A DNA stretch of 64,000 nt from Channallabes apus (GCA_030522415.1 CM060104.1:21467825-21531824), one strand, 5' to 3'. Positions 26,044 to 32,665 are shown, numbered from the stretch's first letter. Translations and numbers: made by a program. Notes: generated by a model not told the origin, from the sequence alone.

Positions 26044-29000
26044 GCACACGCACGCACGCACAGACAGTCAAGAGCTTGAACACTGCTTTATTCAATGGCT
26101 TTTTGTTTAGCGATTTTTAAAAAAATACATTCTAGAACAAAACTAGAGATTTTAAAACTATGCAATAACACCTATGGCATTAGAAAATTAGGTAACATAC
26201 AAAAGCCAGTTGTTATTTTAAGACTCGCTGTTCCTTAAACCGTTCCTGCAAGAGCAAAAACCCATCAATCACCATGATGAAACTGGTTCTCATGAAGACC
26301 ATCACAGGAAAGCAAGACCAAAACTCTGCTGAGTTATCAGTCTTAAAAAACACATATTAACATCACGTCAGATTTGAGCCGTTAGGACGGCTTTACAGAC
26401 CACAAGTAACAGATACATCTCCATATTAACTGTTTAAAGATTACTGCATATTTTGGACGGCACTAGCACTGTTTTACAAAATCAGAAAATAATGAATTAG
26501 AAGGTGCGTCCAAACTTTTGACTGGTAGTGTAAATATAAAAACACACATATATAGCACATTTTCATACAAGCCTTTAACAAACAGGTGGTGTAATGTCCT
26601 CATGTCTGACATTTTCATTGTTGATGCCAGTCAAAATTATGCAAAAGAGAGAACCTACTGAAAATAAAAACCTAACAACACCACAAAACTACCAGTGTAT
26701 TAAACTGCAACAGTATCACCATTACTATTACAAACCGGATTCCAAAAAAGTTGGGACACTAAACAAATTGTGAATAAAAACTGAATGCAATGATGTGGAG
26801 ATGGCAAATGTCAATATTTTATTCAGAATAGAACATAGATGACAGATCAAAAGTTTAATCCGAGAAATTGTATCATTTTAAAGGAAAAATATGTTGATTC
26901 CAAATTTCACGGTGTCAACAAATCCCAAAAAAAAGTTGGGACAAGTAGCAATAAGAGGCTGGAAAAAGTAAATTTGAGCATAACGAAGAGCTGGAAGACC
27001 AATTAACAGTAATTAGGTTAATTGGCAACATGATTGGGTATAAAAAGAGCTTCTCAGAGTGGCAGTGTCTCTCAGAAGCCAAGATGGGTAGAGGATCACC
27101 AATTCCCACAATGTTGTGCAGAAAGATAGTGGAGCAATATCAGGAAGGTGTTACCCAGCGAAAAATTGCAAAGACTTTGCAGTTATCATCATCAACTGTG
27201 CATAATATCATCCGAAGATTCAGAGAATCTGGAACAATCTCTGTGCGTAAGGGTCAAGGGCGTAAAACCATACTGGATGCCCGTGATCTCCGGGCCCTTA
27301 AACGACACTGCACCACAAACAGGAATGCTACTGTAAAGGAAATCACAGAATGGGCTCAGGAATACTTCCAGAAACCATCGTCAGTGAACACAATCCACCG
27401 AGCCATCCGCCGTTGCCAGCTGAAACTCTACAGTGCAAAGAAGAAGCCATTTCTAAGCAAGATCCACAAGCACAGGCGTTTTCATTGGGCCAGGGATCAT
27501 TTAAAATGGAGTGTGGCAAAATGGAAGACTGTTCTGTGGTCAGACGAGTCACGATTCGAAGTTCTTGTTGGAAATGTGGGACGCCATGTCATCCCGACCA
27601 AAGAGGACAAGGTCAACCCAAGTTGTTATCAACGCTCAGTTCAGAAGCCTGCATCTCTGATGGTATGGGGTTGCATGAGTGCGTGTGGCATGGGCAGCTT
27701 GCATGTCTGGAAAGGCCCCATCAATGCAGAAAAATATATTCAGGTTCTAGAACAACATCTAGTCATCTCTTTCAGGGAAGACCCTGCATTTTTCAACAAG
27801 ATAATGCCAGAGCACATTCTGCATCAATCACAACATCATGGCTGCGTAGGAGAAGGATCCGGGTACTGAAATGGCCAGTCTGCAGTCCAGATCTTTCCCC
27901 TATAGAGAACATTTAGCGCATCATAAAGAGGAAGGTGCGACAAAGAAGGCCCAAGACGATTGAACAGTTAGAGGCCTGTATTAGACAAGAATGGGAGAGC
28001 ATTCCTATTTCTAAACTTGAGAAACTGGTCTCCTCGGTCCCCAGACGTCTGTTGAGTGTTGTAAGAAGGGGAGATGCCACACAGTGGTGAAAATGGCCTT
28101 GTCCCAACTTTTTTGGGATTTGTTGACACCATGACATTTTGATTCACCATATTTTTCCCTTAAAATGATAAATTTTCTCAGTTTAAACTTTTGTTCCGGA
28201 ACTTTTGTTCCGTGTTTATGTTCTATTCTGAATAAAATATTGACATTTGCCATCTCCACATCATTGCATTCAGTTTTTATTCACAATTTGTCCCAACTTT
28301 TTTGGAATCCGGTTTGTATTTGTAATCTGATTTCTCACATAGATTTTAATATTTTTGGGACAAAACCCAATTCTGTTCCTCTATCAGGTGTATAAAAATG
28401 TGCCATTTTGATAACAATATAATGAACATAACCTGATGTTAAAGATATAGGACACAAGGCCACCATGTGAGTGAAGAGATTTTGGGATTGGGGAAAGTGT
28501 GTTTCCAGTAAGTGTGTTCACACCTACACAGATCACTCCTGATTTCCACATTCATTGGCTCAACTTCCATTGCATTTGGAAGAGAAATAATTCTCTTTTA
28601 GAGCAGTTTTGAGTGAAAACTAATATACAAGTGTACGCCTGTGGGTTTGCTGAGCTCAGTTAGCAGATCTTGTAATCTAATATATTGTATTATATCTTTG
28701 ATAAACGTCATCTTATTGCAGTGTAATCTTGTACAGGTCTGGTAATGTTGAATCACACAAGCCTAGTGCAGAAGACAAGTCAATACAAATGAATACACAT
28801 TACTGTGATGTCAATTTGTTACCACATACAATTCGATTATTAAAAGCGTGAGCCAAATCCAATCGCAGTATTTTAACTCTGAACCGTATATTGAAAGTGG
28901 ATTTATTCACAATGATTTAAAGGACTGATCAAGGGCACCATTAAGGGTTATATTTACAAATGATACCCTATTTATACCATGATGCAATTTGCAATTTTGC

Positions 29001-31794
29001 ATCGTCATAAAAAAGGGGTTATATTTATCAATGAACCCCTCAGAGGTGTAGAAGTCACAGCTCCAAAAACACAACTACTTGTATGCATCTGTGATGGTTG
29101 TGCATGAAAGGATATCAAGTAACACTGGGATTAATGCGTGACTCAAACTGGAACCAGTACAAAAGGGAATTGTAGAACAGGGAGGTGTGTCAGTTTAAGA
29201 ATATACAAAGCCTATCATCAAAACAATGAATCAACAATAAATCTTTGAAGGAGACAAGAAACCAGACTGCCTTTGAAGTGGTGTGTTAAAAAAAAAATTT
29301 AAATATCGAAAAATAGCAGCATGACATTGGAACAAAATCCTCTTAAGAATTACTTTGCTTCTGAAAACTAGTGACATTTCCTTGCAAAAAATATATTTGT
29401 TGAGGCTCAAAGTAGGCCAACAGTAAAAAACACTGTGGTTTAGCATTACATTGTTTATACTCAACTGTCCAGGCATCATTTCTTTCATACTCTCCTAAAG
29501 AAATGATCAGGACCAAGATTATAATTTCCTTCCAGCACAGCCTCATATTCAAGACTCCTTCACACCTTTTTGTGCTCTCCGTACTCGGGTATACTTGCGT
29601 ATTTATGCTTGGTTTGTGAGCCGCAAGAAGAAAAGAGAACGAGACTGTTAACCTTACAGCTATGCCTAGTAATTTTGATATACCGGGGAAAATGTCGAAA
29701 ATGTGCGGCATTCTCCTTTATCACTTGTGGCTGTGTATGTAAAAGGACAGGACTGGCACATGCGACATGCACACTAGGATTTTGGAGGAAACCGATGGCA
29801 CTGATGACGTTGCATCTAAGCAGCGATCTACTCCCGATCTCAGTTACAATTCGCTTCCAAATCTGATTAAATCCGTGCCCGAGTACGCGGTATCGTTCTC
29901 GAGATCACCTTTTCTAGTGAACTCTGGAACGGTTCCCAAGCGCAAAACAATTGTGTTGATCAAAATGAACCCGGCTTTGGGGTCAAGTGTTCTCGGAAAC
30001 GATCCCGGGGCCCTAATGTGAGAAGGCCATTAGATACACTATATTTGGACAAGCCTGTGATAATGATAACCTGTTCATCACTGTTCTATTAATATGACCT
30101 ACAGTGAGGAAATGTAAAAGGAATGGCTCTGTATTATCGAAGGGATTATTAAACAGAATAAAAACGCTTCTGGTCAGAAACAACATGCAAACCCTCCTTG
30201 TTCGTAGTTACTTAATGACACATGTGGCGCTTACCTGAGATCAGGATTCAGCAGTGCATCCATTTTGAGGCAGGCCGAGCGAGGAGCACCTTGATGGAAG
30301 CTCTCTCACTGGGATAAAGCAGCTCAGATGAGCACGCTCTCTGATGTAATGCAAAACCTGAAGATGAGCACAGAGAACACAGATATGACTCTCTCATATG
30401 CCTTTTTCATTCCTACACCGGCATCACCTTCTCTTGCTTAAACGGCACAAACGTCTTAGACCAGGGCGCTGATTTGTTTGCGCTCAGTGTTTACAAAAAT
30501 TTACTTTCACATAGGAAAGTTCTCTCTTATGGCGGTGAGTCTCGCTGTTGGTGTATTTAACCTGTGGCAAGCTTATCTGTACAGTGTGTCATATACCTGG
30601 GTCATGAGAACAACTGTGAAACTTAAAAGGGGGGGAAAATGGAGCTGTTAAGAGTTAATAGGTAGACATAAAGCAGTGTGACGCTGGAGGAAAATCTCTC
30701 AGCAAACTAATATGAACATAACATCTTTGACATGACAAAAAGAATGGGTCTCAAGGGAATCTTGGTAGTGTGGACATCTGGAAAGGTCTCGAGCACCACA
30801 CAAGCTGGGATGCATATCCGTGCAATCAGTATTTTACCTGTCCTTGGTCACAGACGCTACCTTTTGTTTCAGAGAGCAAAAGCCTTGCAGAAAACCATGG
30901 CAGACCTTCAACACTATGCACACTCAATCGATGCGAACAAAATGTGCTCTTGCTCATGCATGTCACGGATGCATGCACGGTTTTGATCCCTTGTGAATTT
31001 ACAGAAATCAAATGCATAAACACCATCCCAAGAGGATAAATAATTGACATTTAACTCATGCTAGGCTGCTATGTGATCTAATGGGGTGTTGAGAGCAGGA
31101 CAACGAGATAGAAAGAGGAAGAAATGTGCTTGACTTAAAACCAGGGTGTGCATTAGAATAACCCCAATAAACAGAAACACAGGAAGGAGATATGGGGGTT
31201 GTGAAATCTACACCGCGGACCAGAGGCCTAACGGCTAGGCCTGTCTCTCTCTCTATCTCTCTCTCTCCATCCATCGATCGGTGTTAGCGGTGCTATGTCG
31301 GATCCGTGGTGACGTTTAGGCCCTTAGTTGTGTTGTCCTGTGTCAATTAGGTGATATGAAAGAGGTTTGGCTTACATACTTAGTTAAGTAAATACAGTGC
31401 GATTAACCAGTCCATACACCCGAGGTTAACGAATGCTAAAAAAAAGAAGCAAAAGTCGGCTAGTTCACACTTGGTAGCTAGCTGTTTGTTTTACTTTCTA
31501 TCTTACTATTAGTAATAATAATTTGGTCTAAGATGAAGTGTGGAAAAGTTCCATGCCCTAGTCAAGATGGTTTCATGAGCTTGGATACATAATAATCGTG
31601 ATAAACCAGCCGGATTACGAGAACTAGTTAGCTTATTAGCCTGTAAGCTAGCAAGACAACATTTCGAGTGGATGTTTGTGTTCTGTGCATAAGTTAACTA
31701 AATTGTTTAAAAAAAACAACAATGTAAACATGGTGAAATAGAAATATATATATACTTACTTCATATTCTGGTCTAGTTCAAGTAAATCCTCCAT
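514..31794 (-). CDS. setd2: SETD2 histone H3K36 methyltransferase (gene span, C-terminus off the left edge)
   Basis: SETD2 trimethylates histone H3 lysine 36 on transcribed chromatin, travelling with phosphorylated RNA polymerase II through its SRI domain. Eighteen exons read here on the minus strand give one continuous frame of 2573 codons: a short N-terminus, a 22-nt exon, a 4.05-kb exon with Ser/Arg-rich sequence, AWS, SET and post-SET exons, a low-charge-specific linker exon, a polyglutamine exon and a split WW domain. The last exon seen ends after the conserved [10 protein letters not shown] stretch, so the SRI exons lie before position 1. Human SETD2 is about 2560 residues, so this fish protein is of normal length. 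All splice phases agree across every junction. Introns total about 23 kb and carry many transposons. Orthology is very secure; the 5' start choice is less so. Confidence 0.96.
2103..2900 (+). CDS. LINE ORF1 RNA-binding protein (Transposase_22 / L1 ORF1p type)
   Basis: A 265-residue protein with an N-terminal coiled coil (about residues 20-110, heptad-like [20 protein letters not shown]) and then [18 protein letters not shown], the RRM-like core of L1 ORF1p, and a C-terminal domain with [20 protein letters not shown] and YPARLRITL. In L1-type elements this protein trimerises, coats LINE RNA and acts as a chaperone during retrotransposition. The ATG at 2103 was chosen because the open frame upstream lacks another ATG. 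No stops or frameshifts. Confidence 0.9.
   Translation: MATRSVKAVKKDDTATPLTVEAISALLEQHRDALAAEFKSSFSLLEIKLDQIQAQVADHGQRLPSLELATDDLSQRVTELENICSGLRENNLKLTSKVVELEGRSRRQNLRVLGLPEGTEGGLPTEFFSKFLCEVFGTETLPSPPEIDRAHRIPASKPASGQRPRPVILRIHRHQVKDLLIREARRRGKLEYRGQQLRIVEDYTPEVLNQRAEYRGVMSELYSRGLRPSLLYPARLRITLSTGQKKWLRSVEEAQKHIDSLPKTT
2901..3540 (+). other. LINE inter-ORF region with G-rich runs
   Basis: Contains a (TTA) repeat at about 2909-2936, AT-rich sequence, and a strongly G-rich part at 3345-3412 with many runs of four to six G. No protein frame of note. The spacing between ORF1 and ORF2 is unusually long (about 640 bases). Confidence 0.6.
3541..7323 (+). CDS. LINE ORF2: AP endonuclease plus reverse transcriptase
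   Basis: A 1260-residue polyprotein starting at the ATG before [15 protein letters not shown]. The N-terminal exonuclease-endonuclease-phosphatase domain (about 1-235) shows [22 protein letters not shown] and ISDHAPV, the metal and catalytic residues of APE enzymes. The reverse transcriptase (about 490-760) shows [42 protein letters not shown] and [11 protein letters not shown], with YADD near residue 698. A C-terminal CNKC...H...C knuckle is near 1127. It nicks DNA and copies its own RNA at the target. The frame is open upstream to about 3469 without changing the call. No lesion seen. Confidence 0.95.
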   Translation: MNSSLNFVSWNVKGLNHPVKRRKVLSHLKQLNTAIAFLQETHIRSSDNSRLMSRWGGQHYHSTFQAKARGVSILINPNISFEHHNVITDIQGRYIIVSGKLFNTNVVLANLYAPNYDDVSFFENFFSLLPDLSSYSLILGGDFNCCLDPSLDRSSPNPIPLSKSATLLQSYLCSFGISDIWRFLNSKKREYSFFSHVHHTFSRIDYFFIDNQLIPMVTSCAYQSIVISDHAPVVMSIKLPDLPQVTKHWRFNSSLLMEDDFVKFMEDQIVFFFTTNETPEVSRLVVWDALKAYLRGQIISYTANMKRKAYKERKDLTNQIKEIDQQYALFKNPDLYKKRVEVQTKFELISTHVIERQLLKSRSQFYIHGDKSGKLLANQLKGFRAQQQITKIRMEDGTITTDHSKINDAFRNFYSRLYTSEFPKDHSAVENFLTQLNIPTLSPDSRLRLEEPISQEEISSAISSLQSGKSPGPDGFPAEFFKSFSSYLAPQLALVLSESFKQGKMPASFNEARITLIAKKDKDPTECSSYRPISLLNVDVKILAKVLARRLENVLPSIISEDQTGFVKNRYSYFNIRRLMDILYTPSEETPECVLSLDAEKAFDRVEWEYLFRALEKFNFGPSFITWVKLLYSSPTASVLTNAQRSQPFSLQRGTRQGCPLSPLLFNLAIEPLAIAFRSCRDISGIWRQGEEHKVSLYADDLLLFLSNPVSSLPPVLSLLREFSYFSGYKLNLHKSELFLLDNTAVTTGMHNFPFNIVKNQFTYLGITITRKHKHLFKENFIRLLNQTRKDLGRWSPLSMSLVGRINAIKMSILPKFLYLFQSVPVFIPKSYFGALDSIISSYLWKGKHPRLNKSLLQRSKRDGGMALPNFRFYYWAANIRSVIFWAYFHNQPNRPAWVEMEIKSVKNLSVSALLGSALPIPSIKLINNSVVVHTLRVWAQFRKHSGLLGFSLSSPIVSNHLFQPSLHDPVFQEWYNKGIKLCKDLFVDHKFASFEQLSERFNLPNSHFFRYLQVRHFIRSLIPNFPEAPAANILDNLLCLSPLRKGLISTIYGGLMASSHTPLCKIKTAWENDLNLSLSDDTWNSILKLINSTSLCARHSLLQFKVVHRAHFSKLKLSRFYPDIDPCCNKCKSGEASLIHMYWTCPNLEKFWRDVFKTLSFILNCNLEPDPLIALFGVTGEEGKSLSPAKKRLLSFATLLARRSLLFKWKDATSPTHAQWLRDIMSCLSLEKIHYSIHYSDFKFQQVWGPFLHFFHIHL
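7646..8727. other. setd2 intron, old repeat sequence
   Basis: AT-rich sequence with an A run, (AAAT) repeats near 7998-8012, and hAT-like ends described under the hAT element. No exon. Confidence 0.5.
8728..8864 (-). CDS. setd2: setd2 exon: first half of WW domain
   Basis: Encodes a proline-rich lead ([16 protein letters not shown]) and the first WW strand with GKIYYYH. It ends inside an arginine codon (AG|GTATAA) that is completed by the next exon 8.1 kb away. The WW domain binds proline-rich partners. The long intron behind it is swollen by a full-length LINE. Confidence 0.94.
9138..9263 (-). CDS. setd2: setd2 exon: Gln/Val-rich linker before WW
   Basis: A 42-codon exon with both ends in phase 0, containing QGVVVQ and VTTIV as in mammalian SETD2. 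A (TG) tract of about 22 units lies a few bases upstream of its acceptor on the transcribed strand. Confidence 0.9.
9271..9322. repeat. (CA)n microsatellite next to a setd2 acceptor
   Basis: About 22 uninterrupted CA units plus an imperfect GACACAGA lead. On the setd2 transcript this is a (UG) tract ending within about 15 bases of the AG of exon 9138-9263. Confidence 0.95.
9462..10251 (-). CDS. setd2: setd2 exon: [20 protein letters not shown] helix, polyglutamine, low-complexity linker
   Basis: A 263-codon exon. It opens with a conserved basic coiled stretch ([15 protein letters not shown]) followed by 28 consecutive glutamine codons mixing CAG and CAA, where I recall only a few glutamines in human SETD2. 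The rest is rich in Pro, Gln, Thr and Ala and matches the disordered linker ([22 protein letters not shown]). The acceptor is CCCTCAG and the donor CAG|GTAGGA. Confidence 0.95.
10049..10132 (-). repeat. setd2: Polyglutamine-coding CAG/CAA repeat in setd2
   Basis: Twenty-eight successive glutamine codons. CAA interruptions break the CAG runs; the longest pure CAG run is seven codons. It follows AQK and precedes LQRLAF. Confidence 0.93.
10346..10589 (-). CDS. setd2: setd2 exon: Arg/Glu/Asp repeat region
   Basis: Encodes a stretch of alternating Arg with Glu or Asp (RERERERD type) and then [14 protein letters not shown], matching the human segment that ends in YERGTKRPDDR. It runs from phase 1 to phase 2 and joins both neighbours in frame. 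The repetitive GA-rich coding strand makes the sequence simple. Confidence 0.9.
10733..10781 (-). CDS. setd2: setd2 exon: [10 protein letters not shown] mini-exon
   Basis: A 49-nt exon coding [16 protein letters not shown] plus one base. The first ten residues are identical to the human protein as I recall it. A nearer donor (CAG|GTAGAA) would leave the next exon out of frame and run into a stop, so the donor AAATG|GTAGGT was chosen. Confidence 0.88.
10911..12092 (-). CDS. setd2: setd2 exon: NMLEES helix, [10 protein letters not shown] and acidic linker
   Basis: A 394-codon exon. It holds [20 protein letters not shown], the phospho-site-rich [38 protein letters not shown], a long Glu/Ser/Thr-rich disordered part and [11 protein letters not shown] before [17 protein letters not shown]. 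The downstream donor reads AAG|GCAAGA, a GC in place of GT. The open frame continues 57 bases into the intron, but the human alignment and the phase of the next exon fix the junction here. Confidence 0.94.
12213..12410 (+). mobile_element. tRNA-derived SINE, copy 1
   Basis: Starts with a tRNA-like head: A-box-like TAGCTCAGTGG, B-box GGTTCAAACCCC. The tail contains GTAAGTCGCTCTGGATAAGA, the common fish SINE/LINE 3' motif, ending in AAATG repeats. It is close in sequence to the copy at 60595-60779. Sits in a setd2 intron. Confidence 0.85.
12956..13778 (+). mobile_element. Non-autonomous hAT element with BED zinc-finger remnant
   Basis: Terminal inverted repeats of the GGGTTGGGTA(C/T)CG class lie at both ends, with more inward GGCACC/GGTGCC motifs. 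Inside, at about 13290-13420, the plus strand reads [25 protein letters not shown] and LMKHSR, the C-x2-C ... H pattern of a BED finger, followed directly by stops. The rest of the transposase is missing. A 24-base unit (AGACGGAATAAAG...) is tandemly repeated at 13411-13465. Confidence 0.75.
13480..13645 (-). repeat. SINE fragment related to the element at 18580-18965
   Basis: The stretch GCTCGCTCACAC ... CAGCGTTATCCACTC ... CGCTCGCAGACG parallels GCTCGCTCACGC ... CAGCGCTATCCACTC ... GCGCGAGCTCACAGATG in the SINE at 18.7 kb. It seems to be embedded in the hAT element. Confidence 0.45.
13779..14902. mobile_element. PIF/Harbinger-type non-autonomous element
   Basis: Inverted terminal repeats share GTTCTTCGTACGTCGCT at 13785-13801 and, reversed, at 14877-14893, with G-rich ends. 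This end sequence is typical of fish Harbinger elements. The interior is AT-rich with a CA stretch (14128-14146) and a (TATC) repeat, and has no transposase frame. It abuts the hAT element on its left. Confidence 0.7.
14370..14417. repeat. (TATC)n microsatellite
   Basis: About eleven TATC units inside the Harbinger-type element. Confidence 0.95.
14903..15329. other. setd2 intron without recognised features
   Basis: AT-rich intron sequence before the SCLKQFL exon; nothing supported in it. Confidence 0.6.
15330..15458 (-). CDS. setd2: setd2 exon: [19 protein letters not shown] helix
   Basis: A 43-codon phase-0 exon coding a conserved helical segment (human [19 protein letters not shown]) that follows the post-SET region. 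Acceptor TTGTAG, donor GAG|GTAAAT. Confidence 0.92.
15562..15696 (-). CDS. setd2: setd2 exon: LENGEGLSD / [10 protein letters not shown] helix
   Basis: A 45-codon phase-0 exon, [14 protein letters not shown] through RLICLKLIQ, a near match to mammalian SETD2. It forms the helical region after the post-SET domain. Acceptor ATCACAG, donor CAG|GTCAGT. Confidence 0.94.
16168..16312 (-). CDS. setd2: setd2 exon: post-SET domain
   Basis: Encodes [19 protein letters not shown], the post-SET motif whose cysteines share a structural zinc with the SET core, then a basic tail ending in SALTT. It completes the glycine of YG from the previous exon. Acceptor CCCACAG, donor ACA|GTAAGT. Confidence 0.95.
16441..16538 (-). 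CDS. setd2: setd2 exon: SET domain C-terminal part
   Basis: Encodes [20 protein letters not shown] and [12 protein letters not shown]. The FDYQF segment contains the catalytic tyrosine of SET enzymes. Acceptor TGCACAG, donor GG|GTAACT. Confidence 0.96.
16713..16790 (-). CDS. setd2: setd2 exon: SET domain pseudoknot NHSCEPNC
   Basis: A 26-codon phase-0 exon with [11 protein letters not shown], the pseudoknot motif that forms the S-adenosylmethionine and catalytic site in SET domains. Acceptor CTTACAG, donor AAG|GTCAGT. Confidence 0.96.
16888..17011 (-). CDS. setd2: setd2 exon: SET core, EYCGEV
   Basis: Encodes [20 protein letters not shown] and [11 protein letters not shown], the central SET domain strands. 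The first base completes a serine codon split with the previous exon. Acceptor TTCAG, donor GAG|GTGAAC. Confidence 0.96.
17094..17222 (-). CDS. setd2: setd2 exon: end of AWS and start of SET
   Basis: Encodes [16 protein letters not shown] (last cysteines of the AWS zinc cluster) and then [19 protein letters not shown], the SET GxG cofactor loop. Phase 1 to phase 2, consistent with both neighbours. Confidence 0.96.
17341..17472 (-). CDS. setd2: setd2 exon: AWS (associated with SET) domain
   Basis: Encodes [31 protein letters not shown]: the cysteine-rich AWS zinc-binding region before the SET domain. It completes the arginine of LTER from the giant exon. Acceptor AAACAG, donor TG|GTATGT. Confidence 0.96.
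17473..19502. other. setd2 intron between AWS exon and giant exon
   Basis: A 2.0-kb intron. It contains a SINE at 18580-18965 and otherwise AT-rich sequence with no exon-like block. Confidence 0.7.
18580..18965 (-). mobile_element. tRNA-like SINE (second family)
   Basis: On the minus strand it begins GTGCTCACCCTATCATC, then GAGTTTGATCCCCGAGTG, a B-box-like element, as in tRNA-derived SINEs. The body carries GCTGATTGGCCGAGCTC and AGTGGATAGCGCTGTCC. Related pieces occur near 13.5 kb and 53.6 kb. The exact ends are uncertain. Confidence 0.6.
19503..23554 (-). CDS. setd2: setd2 giant exon: disordered N-terminal half
   Basis: A 4052-nt exon of about 1350 codons. It starts [14 protein letters not shown], aligning residue for residue with human KIENVQKTGFIKG, and reaches [20 protein letters not shown] within 50 codons. 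The middle is an Arg/Ser-rich domain (SRSRSRSRS type, about residues 275-370 of the exon) followed by Ser/Lys/Glu-rich disorder, an acidic [12 protein letters not shown] patch, and a basic [13 protein letters not shown] near the end. It closes with [19 protein letters not shown], the lead into AWS. The frame extends past the donor (CG|GTCAGT) to about 19406, but those residues are intronic. The first in-frame ATG (23479) is internal and is not the true start. Confidence 0.96.
23688..23709 (-). CDS. setd2: setd2 22-nt microexon
   Basis: A 22-nt exon flanked by ACTTCAG and GTATGC. It needs two bases from the exon before it and then reads EKTLDGS, ending in phase 0. That is exactly what is needed to join the short first exons (phase 2) to the giant exon (phase 0). 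Skipping it puts the giant exon into a frame that stops after about 20 codons. The junction logic is strong, but no transcript was available to confirm it. Confidence 0.7.
23925..24150 (+). mobile_element. tRNA-derived SINE with RTE-like tail
   Basis: The head carries the B-box-like GGGTCCGATTCCCAG. The body shows AGGAAGGACATCCGGC and the tail CCGCTGTGGTGATCCC ... GGGAGCAACGGAAAGA, the widespread fish motif shared with RTE-type LINE 3' ends. Located in setd2 intron 2. Confidence 0.7.
24151..26730. other. setd2 intron, mostly unique AT-rich sequence
   Basis: Contains A-rich tracts (25063-25093, 25409-25432), a (CA)/(CACG) repeat at 25989-26062, and at about 26505-26532 a fragment like a Tc1 end (CCAAACTTTTGACTGG). 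No exon seen. Confidence 0.55.
25989..26062. repeat. (CA)n followed by CACG units
   Basis: About 25 CA units and then variant GCACGCACAC units. Confidence 0.95.
26731..28316 (+). mobile_element. Tc1-like transposon, copy A
   Basis: 1586 bases with long inverted repeats (about 200 bases) starting CAAACCGGATTCCAAAAAAG and flanked by TA on each side (26729-26730, 28317-28318). The right arm lacks a short CTAAACA block near its tip that is present in the left. It contains a broken transposase gene and lies in setd2 intron sequence, antisense to setd2. Confidence 0.93.
27084..28090 (+). pseudogene. Tc1 transposase, frameshifted and with a stop
   Basis: Begins [11 protein letters not shown] with a paired-type helix-turn-helix ([15 protein letters not shown], then [17 protein letters not shown]). 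The first catalytic Asp is in [11 protein letters not shown]. After LEQHL (about 27755) the frame shifts: the second Asp ([10 protein letters not shown]) and the [10 protein letters not shown] block are in another frame. The tryptophan after IENI is replaced by TAG at 27914, and the remaining residues to about 28090 are readable. The same lesions occur in copy B, so this copy is not autonomous. Confidence 0.9.
28317..31759. other. setd2 intron 1 region
   Basis: Mostly AT-rich. A GC-richer block at 29560-30020 has weak ORFs on both strands (for example plus 29767-30021) and motifs such as CGGTTCCCAAGCGC that resemble fish DNA-transposon debris; I cannot classify it. The candidate alternative first exon is at 30235-30263. 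Confidence 0.5.
30235..30263 (-). CDS. setd2: setd2 candidate alternative first coding exon (MDALLNPDL)
   Basis: ATG followed by DALLNPDL and AG at a good donor (AG|GTAAGC). It ends in phase 2, like the exon at 31760-31794, so it would also read through the 22-nt exon into the giant exon. Only this frame is open at the 3' end of the piece. It may be an alternative promoter or start, or a chance ORF in intron 1. Confidence 0.4.
31760..31794 (-). CDS. setd2: setd2 candidate first coding exon ([11 protein letters not shown])
   Basis: ATG, then [10 protein letters not shown] and two bases to a strong donor (AA|GTAAGT). Phase 2 fits the 22-nt exon precisely. It sits at the distal end of the gene, next to the intergenic interval shared with tubz, where a 5' end is expected. 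The N-terminus differs from the longer human start (MKQLQPQ...), so the assignment rests on phase, position and splice signal rather than similarity. Confidence 0.6.
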
Positions 31795-32567
31795 CGTCGA
31801 CACCAAGAGTAGCAATCTCCTTCGGGTGTTTGATAAAACATCCACCGAGAAACGTCAAATCCACCCGGGTGAGGAGAGCCAGCTAGCCTCCGCGGAGCGC
31901 TCGCGCAGCAAGCTAGCTAGCTAGCTAACTAGCTGGCTGGCTAACTGCCCTCAAAAACAAGTCGTGCCTCGATATGAGGTGGGTCGCGTTTAGGGTCAAG
32001 TTAAATAGTTTTTCCCCCTGTTCTAAATAAATTAATTGTAGCTGCGGGTTAATCCAGTGGAGTCCATGGAATAGTGCCGGGGTTTGTTCGGTGCACTTTC
32101 TCAGCACCGTCGTAGCGCATGTCGTGGAAAGCAGCCTCCTTTCTGCTTCATGGTCTGGTGAAGACGGCCGGAGAGAGCAGGCTCGCGCTATCCTCACTCG
32201 ATACAATGCACCGGTTTCGACTCCTCCTCCTCCTCCTCTTCAACAGCGTTCAAAGCGAAAACGACACCGATAAGCAAACTTCGGCGTGCCATGAGCTCCC
32301 AAATACCGCTTATAACCGCGCGAACTAGGCTAGGTAGATACGGCTACTACATGTTCGTGTCGGAGTTGTCGACTATTCGTGCGTTTGTTGCACGGTATTG
32401 CTCCGAGAGCTAACAGCACTTGGCCACTCTTTAGGACTCGGGATTAGGATGGCAGCCATGTAGCTGTTACTGTTGGCTGTATTTTTGTTTTTTCGTTTAT
32501 AATAACGAACATTACGTCATTAGAGACGTGAAATACCACTGTAACGTCTCCCTGCAGTCTTAATAGC
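31795..32567. promoter_or_regulatory. Putative bidirectional promoter between setd2 and tubz
   Basis: The 773 bases separate the setd2 ATG (minus) from the tubz ATG (plus). The stretch 31850-32480 is richer in G, C and CpG than the flanks (for example GTCGTAGCGCATGTCG, CGCGCGAAC) and has no TATA box at an obvious place. A GCTAGCTAGCTAGC block lies at about 31910-31935. Promoter function is inferred from the head-to-head layout. Confidence 0.55.
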
Positions 32568-32665
32568 ATGTCTGCTGTAGTGCTGCAAGTTGGACAGTGT
32601 GGAAACCAGCTGGGCCTGGACTGGTGGAAGCTCTTAACTAAAAAGTCAAAGCAGTACAAGAAAAG
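32568..32665 (+). CDS. tubz: tubz exon 1
   Basis: Encodes MSAVVLQVGQCGNQLG through SKQYKK and ends AG|GTAACT in phase 2. The ATG follows an in-frame stop (TAA TAG) just upstream, which supports it as the start. Confidence 0.85.

Noticed and set aside
9279..26062. CRISPR-like arrays
   Set aside because: The only short repeats are microsatellites in a vertebrate genome; no spacer structure.
29343..29711. Minus-strand ORF of 122 codons in setd2 intron 1
   Set aside because: Composition is like translated AT-rich non-coding DNA; no conserved motif and no phase match to setd2.
29767..30021. Plus-strand ORF of 84 codons in setd2 intron 1
   Set aside because: No recognised domain and no splice or promoter support; sequence style suggests transposon debris.
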